DNA of 64,000 bases, taken from positions 77,927 through 141,926 of the forward strand of contig DBQO01000033.1 in the NCBI GenBank assembly GCA_002305275.1. The letters run 5' to 3'. The DNA comes from Bacteroidales bacterium UBA1392 (lineage in GTDB: Bacteria; Bacteroidota; Bacteroidia; Bacteroidales; UBA932). Position numbers and translations under genes: made by a program. The notes under the pieces were generated by a model. The model was given only the letters and a program-made list of their open reading frames with translations. It did not search any database and was not told the origin of the DNA. Positions 45,078 to 53,891 of the stretch are shown here, one piece after another (the first letter of the stretch is position 1; each line of letters begins with the position of its first letter).

Positions 45078-46709
45078 ATGAAACATTTTCTCTATTCGCT
45101 CGTGCTGCTATCCCTTTTGGTGAGTTGCGGCAATAATAATTCTATAAATACGAAAAAGATGAACCTTGCCATGATGGCGACCGATCTGGAAATATTGGCT
45201 GCTGATGATATGGAGGGGCGCGCCCCCTGTACGGCCGGTGGGGAGCGGGCTGTCAGCTATCTGCAATCACGAATGGAGGAAATTGGGCTGGAGCCCGCCT
45301 TTGGCGGAAGCTATTTGCAGGAAGTTCCCTTAGTCAAGATCCTCCCCGATCCATCCGAGCCGGTGATTATCAGGGATAAAAAGGGAGTGCTGCGATATAC
45401 GAACGGTACCGAAATAAGCCTCTGGAGTCCGGTGCTGAGCACTGAAGTTTCGCTTACAAACAATGAGATTGTATTTGTCGGTTTTGGAATTGATGCACCC
45501 GAACATAATTGGAATGATTTTGAAAAAATAGATGTTAGGGGAAAGACGATAATGGTATTGGTCAATGACCCGGGGTTTTTCACCCAAGATTCTACGCTTT
45601 TCAATGGCACAACCATGACCTATTATGGGCGATGGACCTATAAATTTGAAGAAGCGGAGCGCAAGGGCGCTGCGGGATGTATTATCGTACATGAAGATAT
45701 GGCTTCCGGTTATCCATGGGCTGTGCCTTCCCGTCACTCGAGGGATCCGGAATATTATCTGCAGGATGAGGCACGAAGCGACAAACAATGTAAAGTGCTT
45801 GGCTGGATCTCCCAATCGGCGGCGCGCGACCTTTTGGCTCGCTCCGGATATGATTGCGATGCGCTCAAAGAAGCAGCTGTCACCCGGGATTTTACTCCCA
45901 TTCAGCTCCAGGCAAAGCTAAATGTTCGTCTCCGCAATTCCTGGGAAACCTGCACTTCGCACAATGTGGCGGGAGTGCTGAGGGGTTCGACTGCCCCCGA
46001 TGAAGCGATCGTCTATGTGGCGCATTGGGATCATTTGGGCATCGGCCAACCGGTTGATGGGGACTCCATCTACAATGGTGCTTCGGACAATGCCGCGGCT
46101 ATGGCATGGGTATTGGCTATCGCTGAGGAGTTTAAGGTACAACCGCAGACTAAGCGTTCGCTCTTATTCTTCATCCCAACTGCAGAAGAGTCGAGCCTGT
46201 TGGGAAGCTACCATTATGTGGAAAATCCCGTTTTCCCGATGGAAAAAACGGTAGCAGGATTCAATTCCGATGTGATCTTGATGTTGGGAAAATTTGAAGA
46301 TGTTACAGTAACCGGACTCGGGCATTCCGAATTGGATCAATATCTTGAAACAGAAGCAATAAAACAAGGTCGTTACATTGCTAATGACCCCAATCCGGAA
46401 AACGGAATGTTCTTCAGATCCGATCAACTGCCTTTTATGAAAAAAGGAGTTCCGTTCCTATTTGCCAAAGGCTATACCCATCAGCACGAACTTGGCAAAG
46501 AGGCGACACTTCAAATCATCGCCGATTATTGGAAAAATGTCTACCACAAACCATGTGACGAGTTCGTTCCAGGACGCGACAAACTGGATGGCCTGCTCGA
46601 AGATGCACAGCTATTTTTCAGTGTCGGCTACCGCATCGCCAACGAACAAACCTACCCACAATGGCACAAAACCTCGGAATTTTACCAAGAACGGGGTGGG
46701 GAGAAATGA
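45078..46709 (+). CDS. M28 family zinc aminopeptidase, lipoprotein, with PA domain
   Basis: 543 residues with lipobox LLVSC (Cys17). A protease-associated domain (about 100-280) is inserted before the M28 catalytic domain. Di-zinc ligands are visible: His and Asp in VAHWDHLGIG and YNGASDNAAAMA, Glu-Glu in PTAEESSLLGS, Asp in FNSDVI and the late His in VYHKPCDEF. Such enzymes release N-terminal residues from peptides outside the inner membrane. It is transcribed alone from its own promoter and ends facing the epimerase gene. Confidence 0.9.
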   Translation: MKHFLYSLVLLSLLVSCGNNNSINTKKMNLAMMATDLEILAADDMEGRAPCTAGGERAVSYLQSRMEEIGLEPAFGGSYLQEVPLVKILPDPSEPVIIRDKKGVLRYTNGTEISLWSPVLSTEVSLTNNEIVFVGFGIDAPEHNWNDFEKIDVRGKTIMVLVNDPGFFTQDSTLFNGTTMTYYGRWTYKFEEAERKGAAGCIIVHEDMASGYPWAVPSRHSRDPEYYLQDEARSDKQCKVLGWISQSAARDLLARSGYDCDALKEAAVTRDFTPIQLQAKLNVRLRNSWETCTSHNVAGVLRGSTAPDEAIVYVAHWDHLGIGQPVDGDSIYNGASDNAAAMAWVLAIAEEFKVQPQTKRSLLFFIPTAEESSLLGSYHYVENPVFPMEKTVAGFNSDVILMLGKFEDVTVTGLGHSELDQYLETEAIKQGRYIANDPNPENGMFFRSDQLPFMKKGVPFLFAKGYTHQHELGKEATLQIIADYWKNVYHKPCDEFVPGRDKLDGLLEDAQLFFSVGYRIANEQTYPQWHKTSEFYQERGGEK

Positions 46710-46799
46710 AAACAAGAGGAATTACCACAACATTAATGGTTTCTCTGGTTAAGCTAGACCCGTAAGTTTATACGGACAATATAAATCAACATTCTCCGC

Positions 46800-47810
46800 T
46801 CAGGAGATAACCCCCTCTTTCTTCATCCATTCTATCGTATCGGCGAGGGTCTCTCTAAATGGTCTTGTAGTATAACCCAGCTCATTGCGAGCCTTATCGG
46901 ATGAGAATAGAGAGTTGGTTGATAAGATATGCAATGATTGAGTGGAAAATAGCGGAGTTTTTTTTGTGAGTTTGTAAAAGAGGTTATAGCTCGGCATAAA
47001 TATTTTGACCAGCCACATGGGTGACATGAGTCTGGGCTGCCATTTGCCTGTGATCTTTTCGAAAGTCCGGAAAAATTCCTTAATGGAGATATAGCGGTTG
47101 CTCAATATATAACATTCTCCCTTGCGCCCTTTTTTGCAGGCAGCAATTATCCCGGCAGCCACATCGCGAACATCCACAAAATCGAAACCTCCTATTACCC
47201 CTGTAGGCATCTTACTGCGCCAACAAGTTATGACCAGCTGTGCCGAATGATTATTTTTAGGAGAATTGGGGCCGCAAATTCCTGTTGGATGTATTACAGT
47301 AACATCCAATCCTCGTTTACCTGCATCCAGAACATACTGTGTAGCCTCCGCCTTCGTCCGGCCGTATAGCCCGTAAACGAGATATTTGTCAAAATGATCA
47401 ACCTCGCGTATGACCTCTCCTTTTGGCTTTTCCGGAATGGCATGTACCGAACTTACGTAAACCAGCTTAGTCACATTATACTTCATTGCAGCATCTGTGA
47501 TGTTCTGTGTCCCCTTAACATTGACATCATAGACAATTTGTTGATATTCCAGGGAAGTAGTCACTATACCGGCAGTATGTATCAGATAGCTATCCGTATC
47601 AGGAGTAACACGTAAAAAATCTTCCAAAGAGAGCGGATCAAGTACATTTCCATAGCAGACCTCAACCTGGGCAGGCAGGCGCGAATTTAACTTATCATCA
47701 GCCAGAACCAGTGCACGGACTTTTTTGCCGGCGGCAATCAACTGGGATACTATTGTCAAGCCCAGATGCCCTGTCGCTCCGGTCACTAAATAGATTTCAT
47801 CTTTTTGCAT
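46800..47810 (-). CDS. NAD(P)-dependent epimerase/dehydratase (extended SDR)
   Basis: 336 residues. Rossmann motif TGATGHLG (10-17) and the active-site YxxxK (YGRTK) with the upstream Ser (VYVSSVHAIPE) are intact. The protein resembles dihydroflavonol-4-reductase/3-beta-hydroxysteroid-like extended SDRs rather than sugar-nucleotide epimerases. A substrate cannot be named. Start ATG at 47808-47810 (MQKDEIYLVTGATG). It stands alone between convergent and divergent neighbours. Confidence 0.88.
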   Translation of the reverse strand: MQKDEIYLVTGATGHLGLTIVSQLIAAGKKVRALVLADDKLNSRLPAQVEVCYGNVLDPLSLEDFLRVTPDTDSYLIHTAGIVTTSLEYQQIVYDVNVKGTQNITDAAMKYNVTKLVYVSSVHAIPEKPKGEVIREVDHFDKYLVYGLYGRTKAEATQYVLDAGKRGLDVTVIHPTGICGPNSPKNNHSAQLVITCWRSKMPTGVIGGFDFVDVRDVAAGIIAACKKGRKGECYILSNRYISIKEFFRTFEKITGKWQPRLMSPMWLVKIFMPSYNLFYKLTKKTPLFSTQSLHILSTNSLFSSDKARNELGYTTRPFRETLADTIEWMKKEGVIS

Positions 47811-47898
47811 ACTGTGAGAAAGACAAATACTATGCCGAAAAGATGTTACATTTCTGTTAAGATTTTTATTTTCAAGGTTTATTAAGGGATTAATTCAA

Positions 47899-47906
47899 TA
47901 ATTTTG
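47899..47906 (+). promoter_or_regulatory. Candidate -7 element for the PiT transporter
   Basis: TAATTTTG matches TAnnTTTG, 60 bases before the chosen ATG at 47967. It overlaps the in-frame TTG at 47904, which therefore cannot be the start if this promoter is used. Confidence 0.4.
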
Positions 47907-47966
47907 CCCCAAATTCTCAAAAATATAATTGGTACATCAGTATCAAAAATTGAAGGAATATTCTTT

Positions 47967-50234
47967 ATGGATCCTATTTACCTAATTATTGTAATTATTC
48001 TGCTGGGATTGGCAGTAGTCGATTTAACAGTAGGCGTAGCAAACGACGCAGTCAATTTTCTCAACTCAAGTATCGGTTCTAAAGTAGCACCAATGTGGTT
48101 GGTGCTAACGATTGCCTCCATCGGTATAATGTTGGGAACACTATTTTCAAGCGGAATGATGGAAATTGCCCGTAGCGGTGTTTTCCACCCCGAAATGTTC
48201 ACATTCAAAAATATCATGATGCTATTTTTGGCCGTCATGCTAACCGATGTGATTTTGTTGGATGTGTTTAACTCGCTCGGATTACCCACCTCCACCTCCG
48301 TATCGCTGGTTTTCGAACTGCTGGGAGCGGGAGTGGCCGTTGCGCTTTTCTCTATTTGGCAAAACAATGGGGGCAATTTGATAGATTACATCAATTCCGG
48401 GAAGGCATTGGCGATTATTTCCGGAATTTTTATTTCGGTAGCCATCGCATTTGTAGCCGGTAGCGTAATCATGTATATCTCCAGACTTATTTTTTCTTTC
48501 AGTTATAAAAAAGCGTTTAAATATTTAGGTGCAATTTGGTGCGGTTTTGCGCTTACGGCCATGACCTATTTTATAGTGTTCAAAGGATTGAGAGGAAGCC
48601 CTTTTGTTGTAGATGACTTCTTGACTTTGATTGAGGCCAACATGGGAAAAACACTATTGATAACCTTTGCCGGCTGGACGGTTATAATGGGCATACTGCA
48701 ATTATTGAGGGTCAATATATTGAAAATCATCGTGCTGGTAGGAACTATGGCTTTAGCCTTAGCCTTTGCCGGTAATGATTTGGTGAATTTCATCGGTGCT
48801 CCTTTAGCCGGTTTGGATGCTTTTAAACATGCAAATGAAGTTTTTGCTGCTACCGGGTCAATTGACAACCTTTATATGCATTCATTGAACGGACCTGTCA
48901 AGGCAAATGTTTTAATCCTACTGGCGGCCGGTGGCGTTATGGTGTTGGCGTTGTGGTTTTCCAAAAAAGCCCGTACCGTAACTGACACCGAGGTAAATCT
49001 AAGCCGCCAAACTGCGGGAATAGAGCGATTTTCCTCATCCAGTCTATCGCGTGCACTGGTACGTTGGGGTGTGAATGCAAACAAAGCAGCTAAAAAGAAC
49101 TTGCCTAAGTCATTTATAGACAAAATAAACAGCAGATTTGTATTGCCCGAACAAAATTTAAAACCCGGAGCCTCTTTCGACCTGATTCGCGCTTCGGTCA
49201 ACCTGACCATCGCTGCTATGCTTATAGCTTTAGGAACTTCGCTTAAACTGCCTCTATCCACCACTTACGTTACCTTTATGGTTGCCATGGGTTCGTCACT
49301 TGCCGACCGGGCCTGGGGACGTGAAAGCGCCGTATATCGTATCACCGGAGTTCTTACCGTTGTCGGCGGATGGTTTATAACGGCACTTGTCGCTTTTACT
49401 ATTGCCGGACTGGTTGCTACCATACTTGTTTTTGGAGGAAAAATCGCCGTTTTCGGAATGCTTGCGTTAGTTATTTTCCTTCTTTTCAAATCCTCCAAGT
49501 TCCACAAAAAACGCAAATCGGCTGAAGCTGCCAAGGCAGAGATTCTGGTAGATGAATCGGGAGTTGTTGAGACTTCAACTACTGAAGTTAGGGAGTCTGT
49601 CAAATCGTTGCTCAACATTTATAACAAAACCATCAAGGGCCTTAAGGAGGAAGATCGACTTATGCTACGAAAGAACGCTTTAAAGAGCGAAGCATTATAT
49701 AAAAAATATAAGGATAAACGCACCTTCGAAGTGGTTCCCACCATTCAGACCATTACACTGAAAGAGCTGGACATCGAGCAGGAATATGTTCAAATTGTAG
49801 ACTACACCTACGAGATTACTAAAGCTTTGCGGGTAATTACTGCGGATAGTTTGATATACATACAAAACAACCACAAAGGTTTTAATGATGATCAGGAGGC
49901 TGATCTGGAAGAACTCAGCAATCACATGATAAAATTGTACGAAACTTTCATGCAGAAATTGGATGAAAATGATTATTCCAAGTTCTCCGTGATTAGTGAG
50001 TTGCGCGATGAGATCCTAGAGAAATGTGCCGATCTGACCAAAAAACAAATCAAACGCGTTAAAAGGCAGGAATGCGGTACTCGAAATAGTATCTTATTTA
50101 TGACTATTTTGAACGAAACCAAAAACATCGCTTTGCAATCGGTCAATCTGATGAAATCACAACGGAATATGTATAAAACGGTAAAAAGAAATGCCGAGAA
50201 AATACCCCCGAAGGAGATTGCAACCGTCAGCTAA
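47967..50234 (+). CDS. PiT-family inorganic phosphate transporter with PhoU-like C-terminal domain
   Basis: 755 residues from ATG at 47967 (MDPIYLIIVIILLG); a TTG 63 bases upstream is inside the promoter. The two PiT signatures are visible: GVANDAVNFLNSSIGSKVAP near the start and FAGNDLVNFIGAPLAGLDA in the middle. About eleven membrane helices end near residue 510. The final 230 residues are charged and helical (RESVKSLLNIYNKTIKGLKEEDR onward), like PhoU/DUF47 regulators. This fusion layout is known in Bacteroidetes PiT proteins. Ion could be phosphate or, as for Bacillus CysP in this family, sulfate; the PhoU-like tail favours phosphate. Confidence 0.9.
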   Translation: MDPIYLIIVIILLGLAVVDLTVGVANDAVNFLNSSIGSKVAPMWLVLTIASIGIMLGTLFSSGMMEIARSGVFHPEMFTFKNIMMLFLAVMLTDVILLDVFNSLGLPTSTSVSLVFELLGAGVAVALFSIWQNNGGNLIDYINSGKALAIISGIFISVAIAFVAGSVIMYISRLIFSFSYKKAFKYLGAIWCGFALTAMTYFIVFKGLRGSPFVVDDFLTLIEANMGKTLLITFAGWTVIMGILQLLRVNILKIIVLVGTMALALAFAGNDLVNFIGAPLAGLDAFKHANEVFAATGSIDNLYMHSLNGPVKANVLILLAAGGVMVLALWFSKKARTVTDTEVNLSRQTAGIERFSSSSLSRALVRWGVNANKAAKKNLPKSFIDKINSRFVLPEQNLKPGASFDLIRASVNLTIAAMLIALGTSLKLPLSTTYVTFMVAMGSSLADRAWGRESAVYRITGVLTVVGGWFITALVAFTIAGLVATILVFGGKIAVFGMLALVIFLLFKSSKFHKKRKSAEAAKAEILVDESGVVETSTTEVRESVKSLLNIYNKTIKGLKEEDRLMLRKNALKSEALYKKYKDKRTFEVVPTIQTITLKELDIEQEYVQIVDYTYEITKALRVITADSLIYIQNNHKGFNDDQEADLEELSNHMIKLYETFMQKLDENDYSKFSVISELRDEILEKCADLTKKQIKRVKRQECGTRNSILFMTILNETKNIALQSVNLMKSQRNMYKTVKRNAEKIPPKEIATVS

Positions 50235-50290
50235 CGCATTGAGATAGTATTTGACACCTTTCAGGTCGTGGCTGCGCCTGATATATAAAC

Positions 50291-50323
50291 AAAAGTCCTA
50301 ACTGAGTGTCAGTTAGGACTTTT
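50291..50323. terminator. Terminator after the PiT transporter, perfect 15-base stem
   Basis: AAAAGTCCTAACTGA (50291-50305) is exactly inverted as TCAGTTAGGACTTTT (50309-50323) around GTG. It separates the transporter from the DsrC operon. Confidence 0.9.
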
Positions 50324-50380
50324 CAATTCTATCGTAATCCGATGGTTTAGAGTAAAAATTTATCTTAATGAAAATATTGT

Positions 50381-50411
50381 TTTGTCGCACGCACAATTTT
50401 TCCTACCTTAG
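50381..50411 (+). promoter_or_regulatory. Promoter for the DsrC sulfur-redox operon
   Basis: TTTG (50381-50384), 19 bases, TACCTTAG (50404-50411; one mismatch to TAnnTTTG). Initiation near 50417 leaves about 27 bases before the ATG at 50444 and rules out the in-frame GTG at 50411. Confidence 0.6.
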
Positions 50412-50443
50412 TGGCCGTTTGGAACGATTTAATAAAATTCAAT

Positions 50444-50740
50444 ATGGCACAATACGAAGTTGACGGAGACGGATTCTTGAAGGATCCGGATATTTGGAGC
50501 AAAACCGTGGCAGAAACTTTTGCACAAGAGGACGGTATTAGTGAATTGACCGAAGATCACTGGAAAGTAATTGACGTAATTCGTGAACACTATCTGGAAA
50601 ATGGCAATGCCCCTATGGTACGCAAAATCTGCAAAACCACCGGCTTGAAATTAAAAGATATTTATGATCTTTTTCCATTAGGCCCTGCCCGCGGCGCTTG
50701 TCGTGTCGCCGGATTGCCCAAACCGGACGGATGTGTTTAG
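50444..50740 (+). CDS. dsrC: DsrC/TusE-family sulfur carrier with both C-terminal cysteines
   Basis: 98 residues from the ATG at 50444 (MAQYEVDGDGFLKDPDIWSK). The family core DHWKVIDVIREHYLENGNAPMVRKICKTTGLKLKDIYDLFPLGP leads to the C-terminal arm GACRVAGLPKPDGCV. Cys97 is penultimate and Cys86 is exactly eleven residues before it. This is the pair that marks true DsrC proteins able to form the internal trisulfide; plain TusE keeps only the last Cys. DsrC carries sulfur to sulfite reductase and to membrane DsrMK complexes. Cotranscribed with a DsrM-like, a DsrK-like and a cysteine desulfurase gene; no dsrAB in the window. Confidence 0.92.
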   Translation: MAQYEVDGDGFLKDPDIWSKTVAETFAQEDGISELTEDHWKVIDVIREHYLENGNAPMVRKICKTTGLKLKDIYDLFPLGPARGACRVAGLPKPDGCV

Positions 50741-50744
50741 AGTC

Positions 50745-51389
50745 ATGGACTGGTATCATATTTTAGCATTGGTGGCCTTCGTAGCATGCTGCGGCATGTT
50801 CTTAGGCCATTTTATTCAACTTATCCGTCTCGGGATGCCCAAGGATAAGGCAAAAGCACAAGGCAGTACGCCGGCCGGCATTCGCTATGCCTACATCAAC
50901 TCCATGATGCCACAGCATAAAGAATCGGCCTACCTCCATCTTCCGACTTACACCGCAGGCATAATTTATCATTTAGGGACATTTTTGTCCCTGCTTCTGT
51001 TGATCTTTTCGCTTATCAACATATTTATAGGTTGGGTAATGCCCGAAATCCTGGGATGGATTTTGGGAGGTTGTCTGATGATTTCGACCCTTTGCGGTCT
51101 GGGGGTTTTGATCAAACGTTTTGTCAAGCAGGAATTGCGCTCTTTTTCCAATCCGGACGACTACATTTCCAATGGTTTGACCACCCTGTTTCAAGTTATA
51201 ACGGCACTTTTCATGGCATTCCCCCATCTGCCTGCCATTGAAATGGTCTACTTTATCATATCCGTTTTGTTCTTGTTGTGGTTTCCGCTCGGCAAAACGC
51301 GTCATATCCTCTATTTCTTTTTTGCCCGTTTACACCTCGGTTATTTTTATGGTCGCAGGGGTACTTGGCCTGAAAAGTCAAAATTATGA
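50745..51389 (+). CDS. DsrM/NarI-like cytochrome b membrane subunit
   Basis: 214 residues from the ATG at 50745, four bases after dsrC. About five membrane helices are seen. Candidate heme-b histidines lie in the helices (WYHILAL, LGHFIQL, IIYHLGTF, TRHILYFF). The C-terminus FARLHLGYFYGRRG resembles the cytoplasmic end of NarI/DsrM-type subunits. In that role it would pass electrons between the quinone pool and the iron-sulfur partner encoded next, whose start overlaps its stop by four bases. It is shorter than DsrM of sulfate reducers. Assignment is by pattern and context. Confidence 0.7.
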   Translation: MDWYHILALVAFVACCGMFLGHFIQLIRLGMPKDKAKAQGSTPAGIRYAYINSMMPQHKESAYLHLPTYTAGIIYHLGTFLSLLLLIFSLINIFIGWVMPEILGWILGGCLMISTLCGLGVLIKRFVKQELRSFSNPDDYISNGLTTLFQVITALFMAFPHLPAIEMVYFIISVLFLLWFPLGKTRHILYFFFARLHLGYFYGRRGTWPEKSKL

Positions 51390-52678
51390 AACCGATTGAT
51401 CCCGTAAAACGAGAAAAAGCGCTGTCCCTTTTAGCCGATACCTCGGACAGCAAATTGCGTACCCATCTGAATTCGTGTGTTAGATGTGGCCTTTGCGCCA
51501 CCAGTTGCATGTACTATGACAAATTCCACGAAGCGAAATATATCCCGGCTGTCAAAGTAGATATCGTGGCCTCCATATACAAACGGTACAACACCTTTTT
51601 AGGTAAGCATGCACCCAAATTGGTCAACGCGCGTCCCCTGAATGAAGAGACTGCAGAAGAGATGGTAGACCTGCTTTTCGGATCCTGTACCATGTGCGGC
51701 CGTTGCGTAACTCATTGCTCAATAGGAGTAGATATCTCCTATCTGGTACATAAAGGTCGGGAAATGTTGGCAGAGATGGGTATGGTCCCGGCCTCATTGC
51801 AATCCACGGTGGATGCCGCTGTAAAGACCGGCAACAATATGGCTATTCCGGTCGAGGAGTATACAGATACCATCGAATGGATGGAAGAAGAGCTGCAAGA
51901 TGAAGTAGAAGACGAGAATGCTCGTATTCCACTGAATGAAACGGATTGCAATATCTTTTATACCCTCAATCCGCGCGAACCCAAGTTTTTCCCGCTCTCC
52001 ATTAAGGCGATGGCTAAAATATTCTATGCCGCAAAAGAGAGCTGGACGCTTTCCACCAAATACTACGATGTAACCAACTATGGCTATTTCAACGGAAATA
52101 CCGCTGAAGCGACTCTGATTGCCCGCAACCTTCACGATGAAGTGCTTCGTTTAAAGGGAAAACGATTGATTTTGGGAGAATGTGGACATGGTTCCTACGC
52201 CAACCGATGGGAAGGACCTAATTATTTGGGGCATCCCTATCCATTTGATATGATCACAGCAGTGGAGCTAATCAAAGAATACATCGATTCGGGTCGCATT
52301 CATTTGGATAAAAGTTTAAATACCGAAGCGGTAACCATCCATGATCCTTGTAACTTGATACGCAACGGAGGATTGTTCAAGACCCTTCGATATGTATTAC
52401 ATGCATCCTGCAGCAATATCATTGAAATGAATCCCTACGGCAACGACAATTATTGTTGCGGTGGTGGGGGTGGACAGTTGGCGATGAGTGAGTACAACGA
52501 ACGTCGTCTGGGTATAGGCGAGATCAAGGCCAATCAAATTCGTAATAGCGGCGCAAAAATCGTCATTACTCCCTGCCACAACTGTGTGGATCAGTTGTTA
52601 CAATTGAATCACACCTATAAATTGGGGGTCAGGATCATGACTGTCGCAGAAATTGTAGCTAACGCATTAATATTATAA
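51386..52678 (+). CDS. DsrK/HdrD-like iron-sulfur protein
   Basis: 430 residues. Two 4Fe-4S ferredoxin motifs: Cys31, 34, 37, 41 (CVRCGLCATSC) and Cys101, 104, 107, 111 (CTMCGRCVTHC). The C-terminal half holds one complete CCG-type cluster motif: HDPCNLIRNGG, then YCCGGGGGQ, then TPCHNC (about residues 315-400), as in heterodisulfide reductase HdrD/HdrB and DsrK. The earlier CCG copy looks degenerate (LGECGHGSYANRW). The expected job is two-electron disulfide or trisulfide reduction of a partner such as DsrC, with the membrane subunit supplying electrons. Its start ATGA overlaps the membrane gene stop. Confidence 0.87.
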   Translation: MKPIDPVKREKALSLLADTSDSKLRTHLNSCVRCGLCATSCMYYDKFHEAKYIPAVKVDIVASIYKRYNTFLGKHAPKLVNARPLNEETAEEMVDLLFGSCTMCGRCVTHCSIGVDISYLVHKGREMLAEMGMVPASLQSTVDAAVKTGNNMAIPVEEYTDTIEWMEEELQDEVEDENARIPLNETDCNIFYTLNPREPKFFPLSIKAMAKIFYAAKESWTLSTKYYDVTNYGYFNGNTAEATLIARNLHDEVLRLKGKRLILGECGHGSYANRWEGPNYLGHPYPFDMITAVELIKEYIDSGRIHLDKSLNTEAVTIHDPCNLIRNGGLFKTLRYVLHASCSNIIEMNPYGNDNYCCGGGGGQLAMSEYNERRLGIGEIKANQIRNSGAKIVITPCHNCVDQLLQLNHTYKLGVRIMTVAEIVANALIL

Positions 52679-52684
52679 TACAAC

Positions 52685-53848
52685 ATGAGCAAGTTAATTT
52701 ATTTGGACAATTCGGCCACAAGTTTTCCGAAGCCTGATAGTGTCTACGAGTTTATGCACTCGTTTTATTGTACCAAAGGAGTAAGTCCGGGACGTTCGGG
52801 CTTTGATGCTGCTTTGGAAGCCGAAGATATGGTAACCTCCACCCGTAAAATGTTGACCCGTCTTTTTAATGGTGGCGATGATTTCAACCGACTTACATTC
52901 AGTTACAATGCTACGGATTCGCTAAACCTTATCATCAATGGTTTGGTTGAAAAAGGGGGCCATGTCGTTACGACAATGTTGGAGCACAACTCCGTATTGC
53001 GCCCGCTCTATATGCACCAACAAGCCGGAACCATAGATGTTACCTATGTACCGTTCGATCAGGATGGTTATGTACATCCGGAAGAGATTGAAAAGGCGAT
53101 ACGTCCAAACACGAAATTTGTGATTGTTACCCACTGTTCAAATGTGGTAGGGACTATTCAACCATTGACGGAAATCGGAAAAATCTGTCGAAAGAAAGGC
53201 GTTCTTTTCGTAGTAGATGGAAGCCAAGGTGCCGGTGCAGTTGATTTGGACATGCAGGCCAGCAATATCGACGTATATTGTTTTACCGGTCATAAATGTC
53301 TGATGGGACCAACCGGTATAGGTGGATCATACGTACGCGAAGGAGTCGAAATCAAACATACTCGGGCCGGCGGCACGGGTGTACGTTCAGCCTATCCCGG
53401 ACACTTGGAAGAGTATCCTTATCGTCTGGAATATGGCACCCTCAACATCGTGGGTGTAGCAGGTCTCCATGCCGGCGTAAAATGGATTACCGAACAGGGA
53501 ATAATGAATATCCACCGACGTGAAATGGAGTTGTGGAACATCCTGGTGGATGGCCTACGTAAGAATCCTGCCGTTAAGCTCTATTGCTGCAAAAGCGCGG
53601 AAAACCACAATCCCGTACTCTCTTTCAACATCAATAACTTTGATTCCGGCGATGTCGGCACCATTCTGGACGTGGACTACAACATTGCGGTTCGAACCGG
53701 ATTGCAATGCGCCCCAAAAGTACATGAAGGAATTGGTACCATAGATATTCACGGAACGGTTCGCATGAGTATCGGAGCTTTTACCAAGGAGGAGGAGGTT
53801 ATTGCCGCCATAGATGCCGTCAATGAAATTGCCGCCTTGCGTAACTAA
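52685..53848 (+). CDS. Cysteine desulfurase-like class V aminotransferase
   Basis: 387 residues, six bases after the DsrK-like gene. PLP lysine Lys204 (TGHKCLMGPTGIGG), the His near residue 101 (MLEHNS), Asp178 (VVDGSQGAGAV) and the catalytic-loop Cys342 (RTGLQCAPKVHEGIGT) are present. This is the SufS/CsdA-type group II pattern, with a short family variant lacking the SufS insert. It would convert cysteine to alanine and load persulfide on a carrier. Its place at the end of the dsrC operon suggests DsrC as acceptor or the operon product as a cysteine-sulfur disposal path. Selenocysteine lyase activity is an alternative. Confidence 0.88.
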   Translation: MSKLIYLDNSATSFPKPDSVYEFMHSFYCTKGVSPGRSGFDAALEAEDMVTSTRKMLTRLFNGGDDFNRLTFSYNATDSLNLIINGLVEKGGHVVTTMLEHNSVLRPLYMHQQAGTIDVTYVPFDQDGYVHPEEIEKAIRPNTKFVIVTHCSNVVGTIQPLTEIGKICRKKGVLFVVDGSQGAGAVDLDMQASNIDVYCFTGHKCLMGPTGIGGSYVREGVEIKHTRAGGTGVRSAYPGHLEEYPYRLEYGTLNIVGVAGLHAGVKWITEQGIMNIHRREMELWNILVDGLRKNPAVKLYCCKSAENHNPVLSFNINNFDSGDVGTILDVDYNIAVRTGLQCAPKVHEGIGTIDIHGTVRMSIGAFTKEEEVIAAIDAVNEIAALRN

Positions 53849-53891
53849 ACGTTTCCGTTAAGAGCCTTGGACTATTCGTCATTAAAAATGA

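Noticed and set aside
47967..50234. PiT transporter as part of the DsrC operon
   Set aside because: A perfect 15-base terminator stem and a separate promoter lie between them.
50411..50443. GTG start adding 11 residues to DsrC
   Set aside because: The GTG lies inside the promoter -7 box; the ATG at 50444 begins the family's usual N-terminus.
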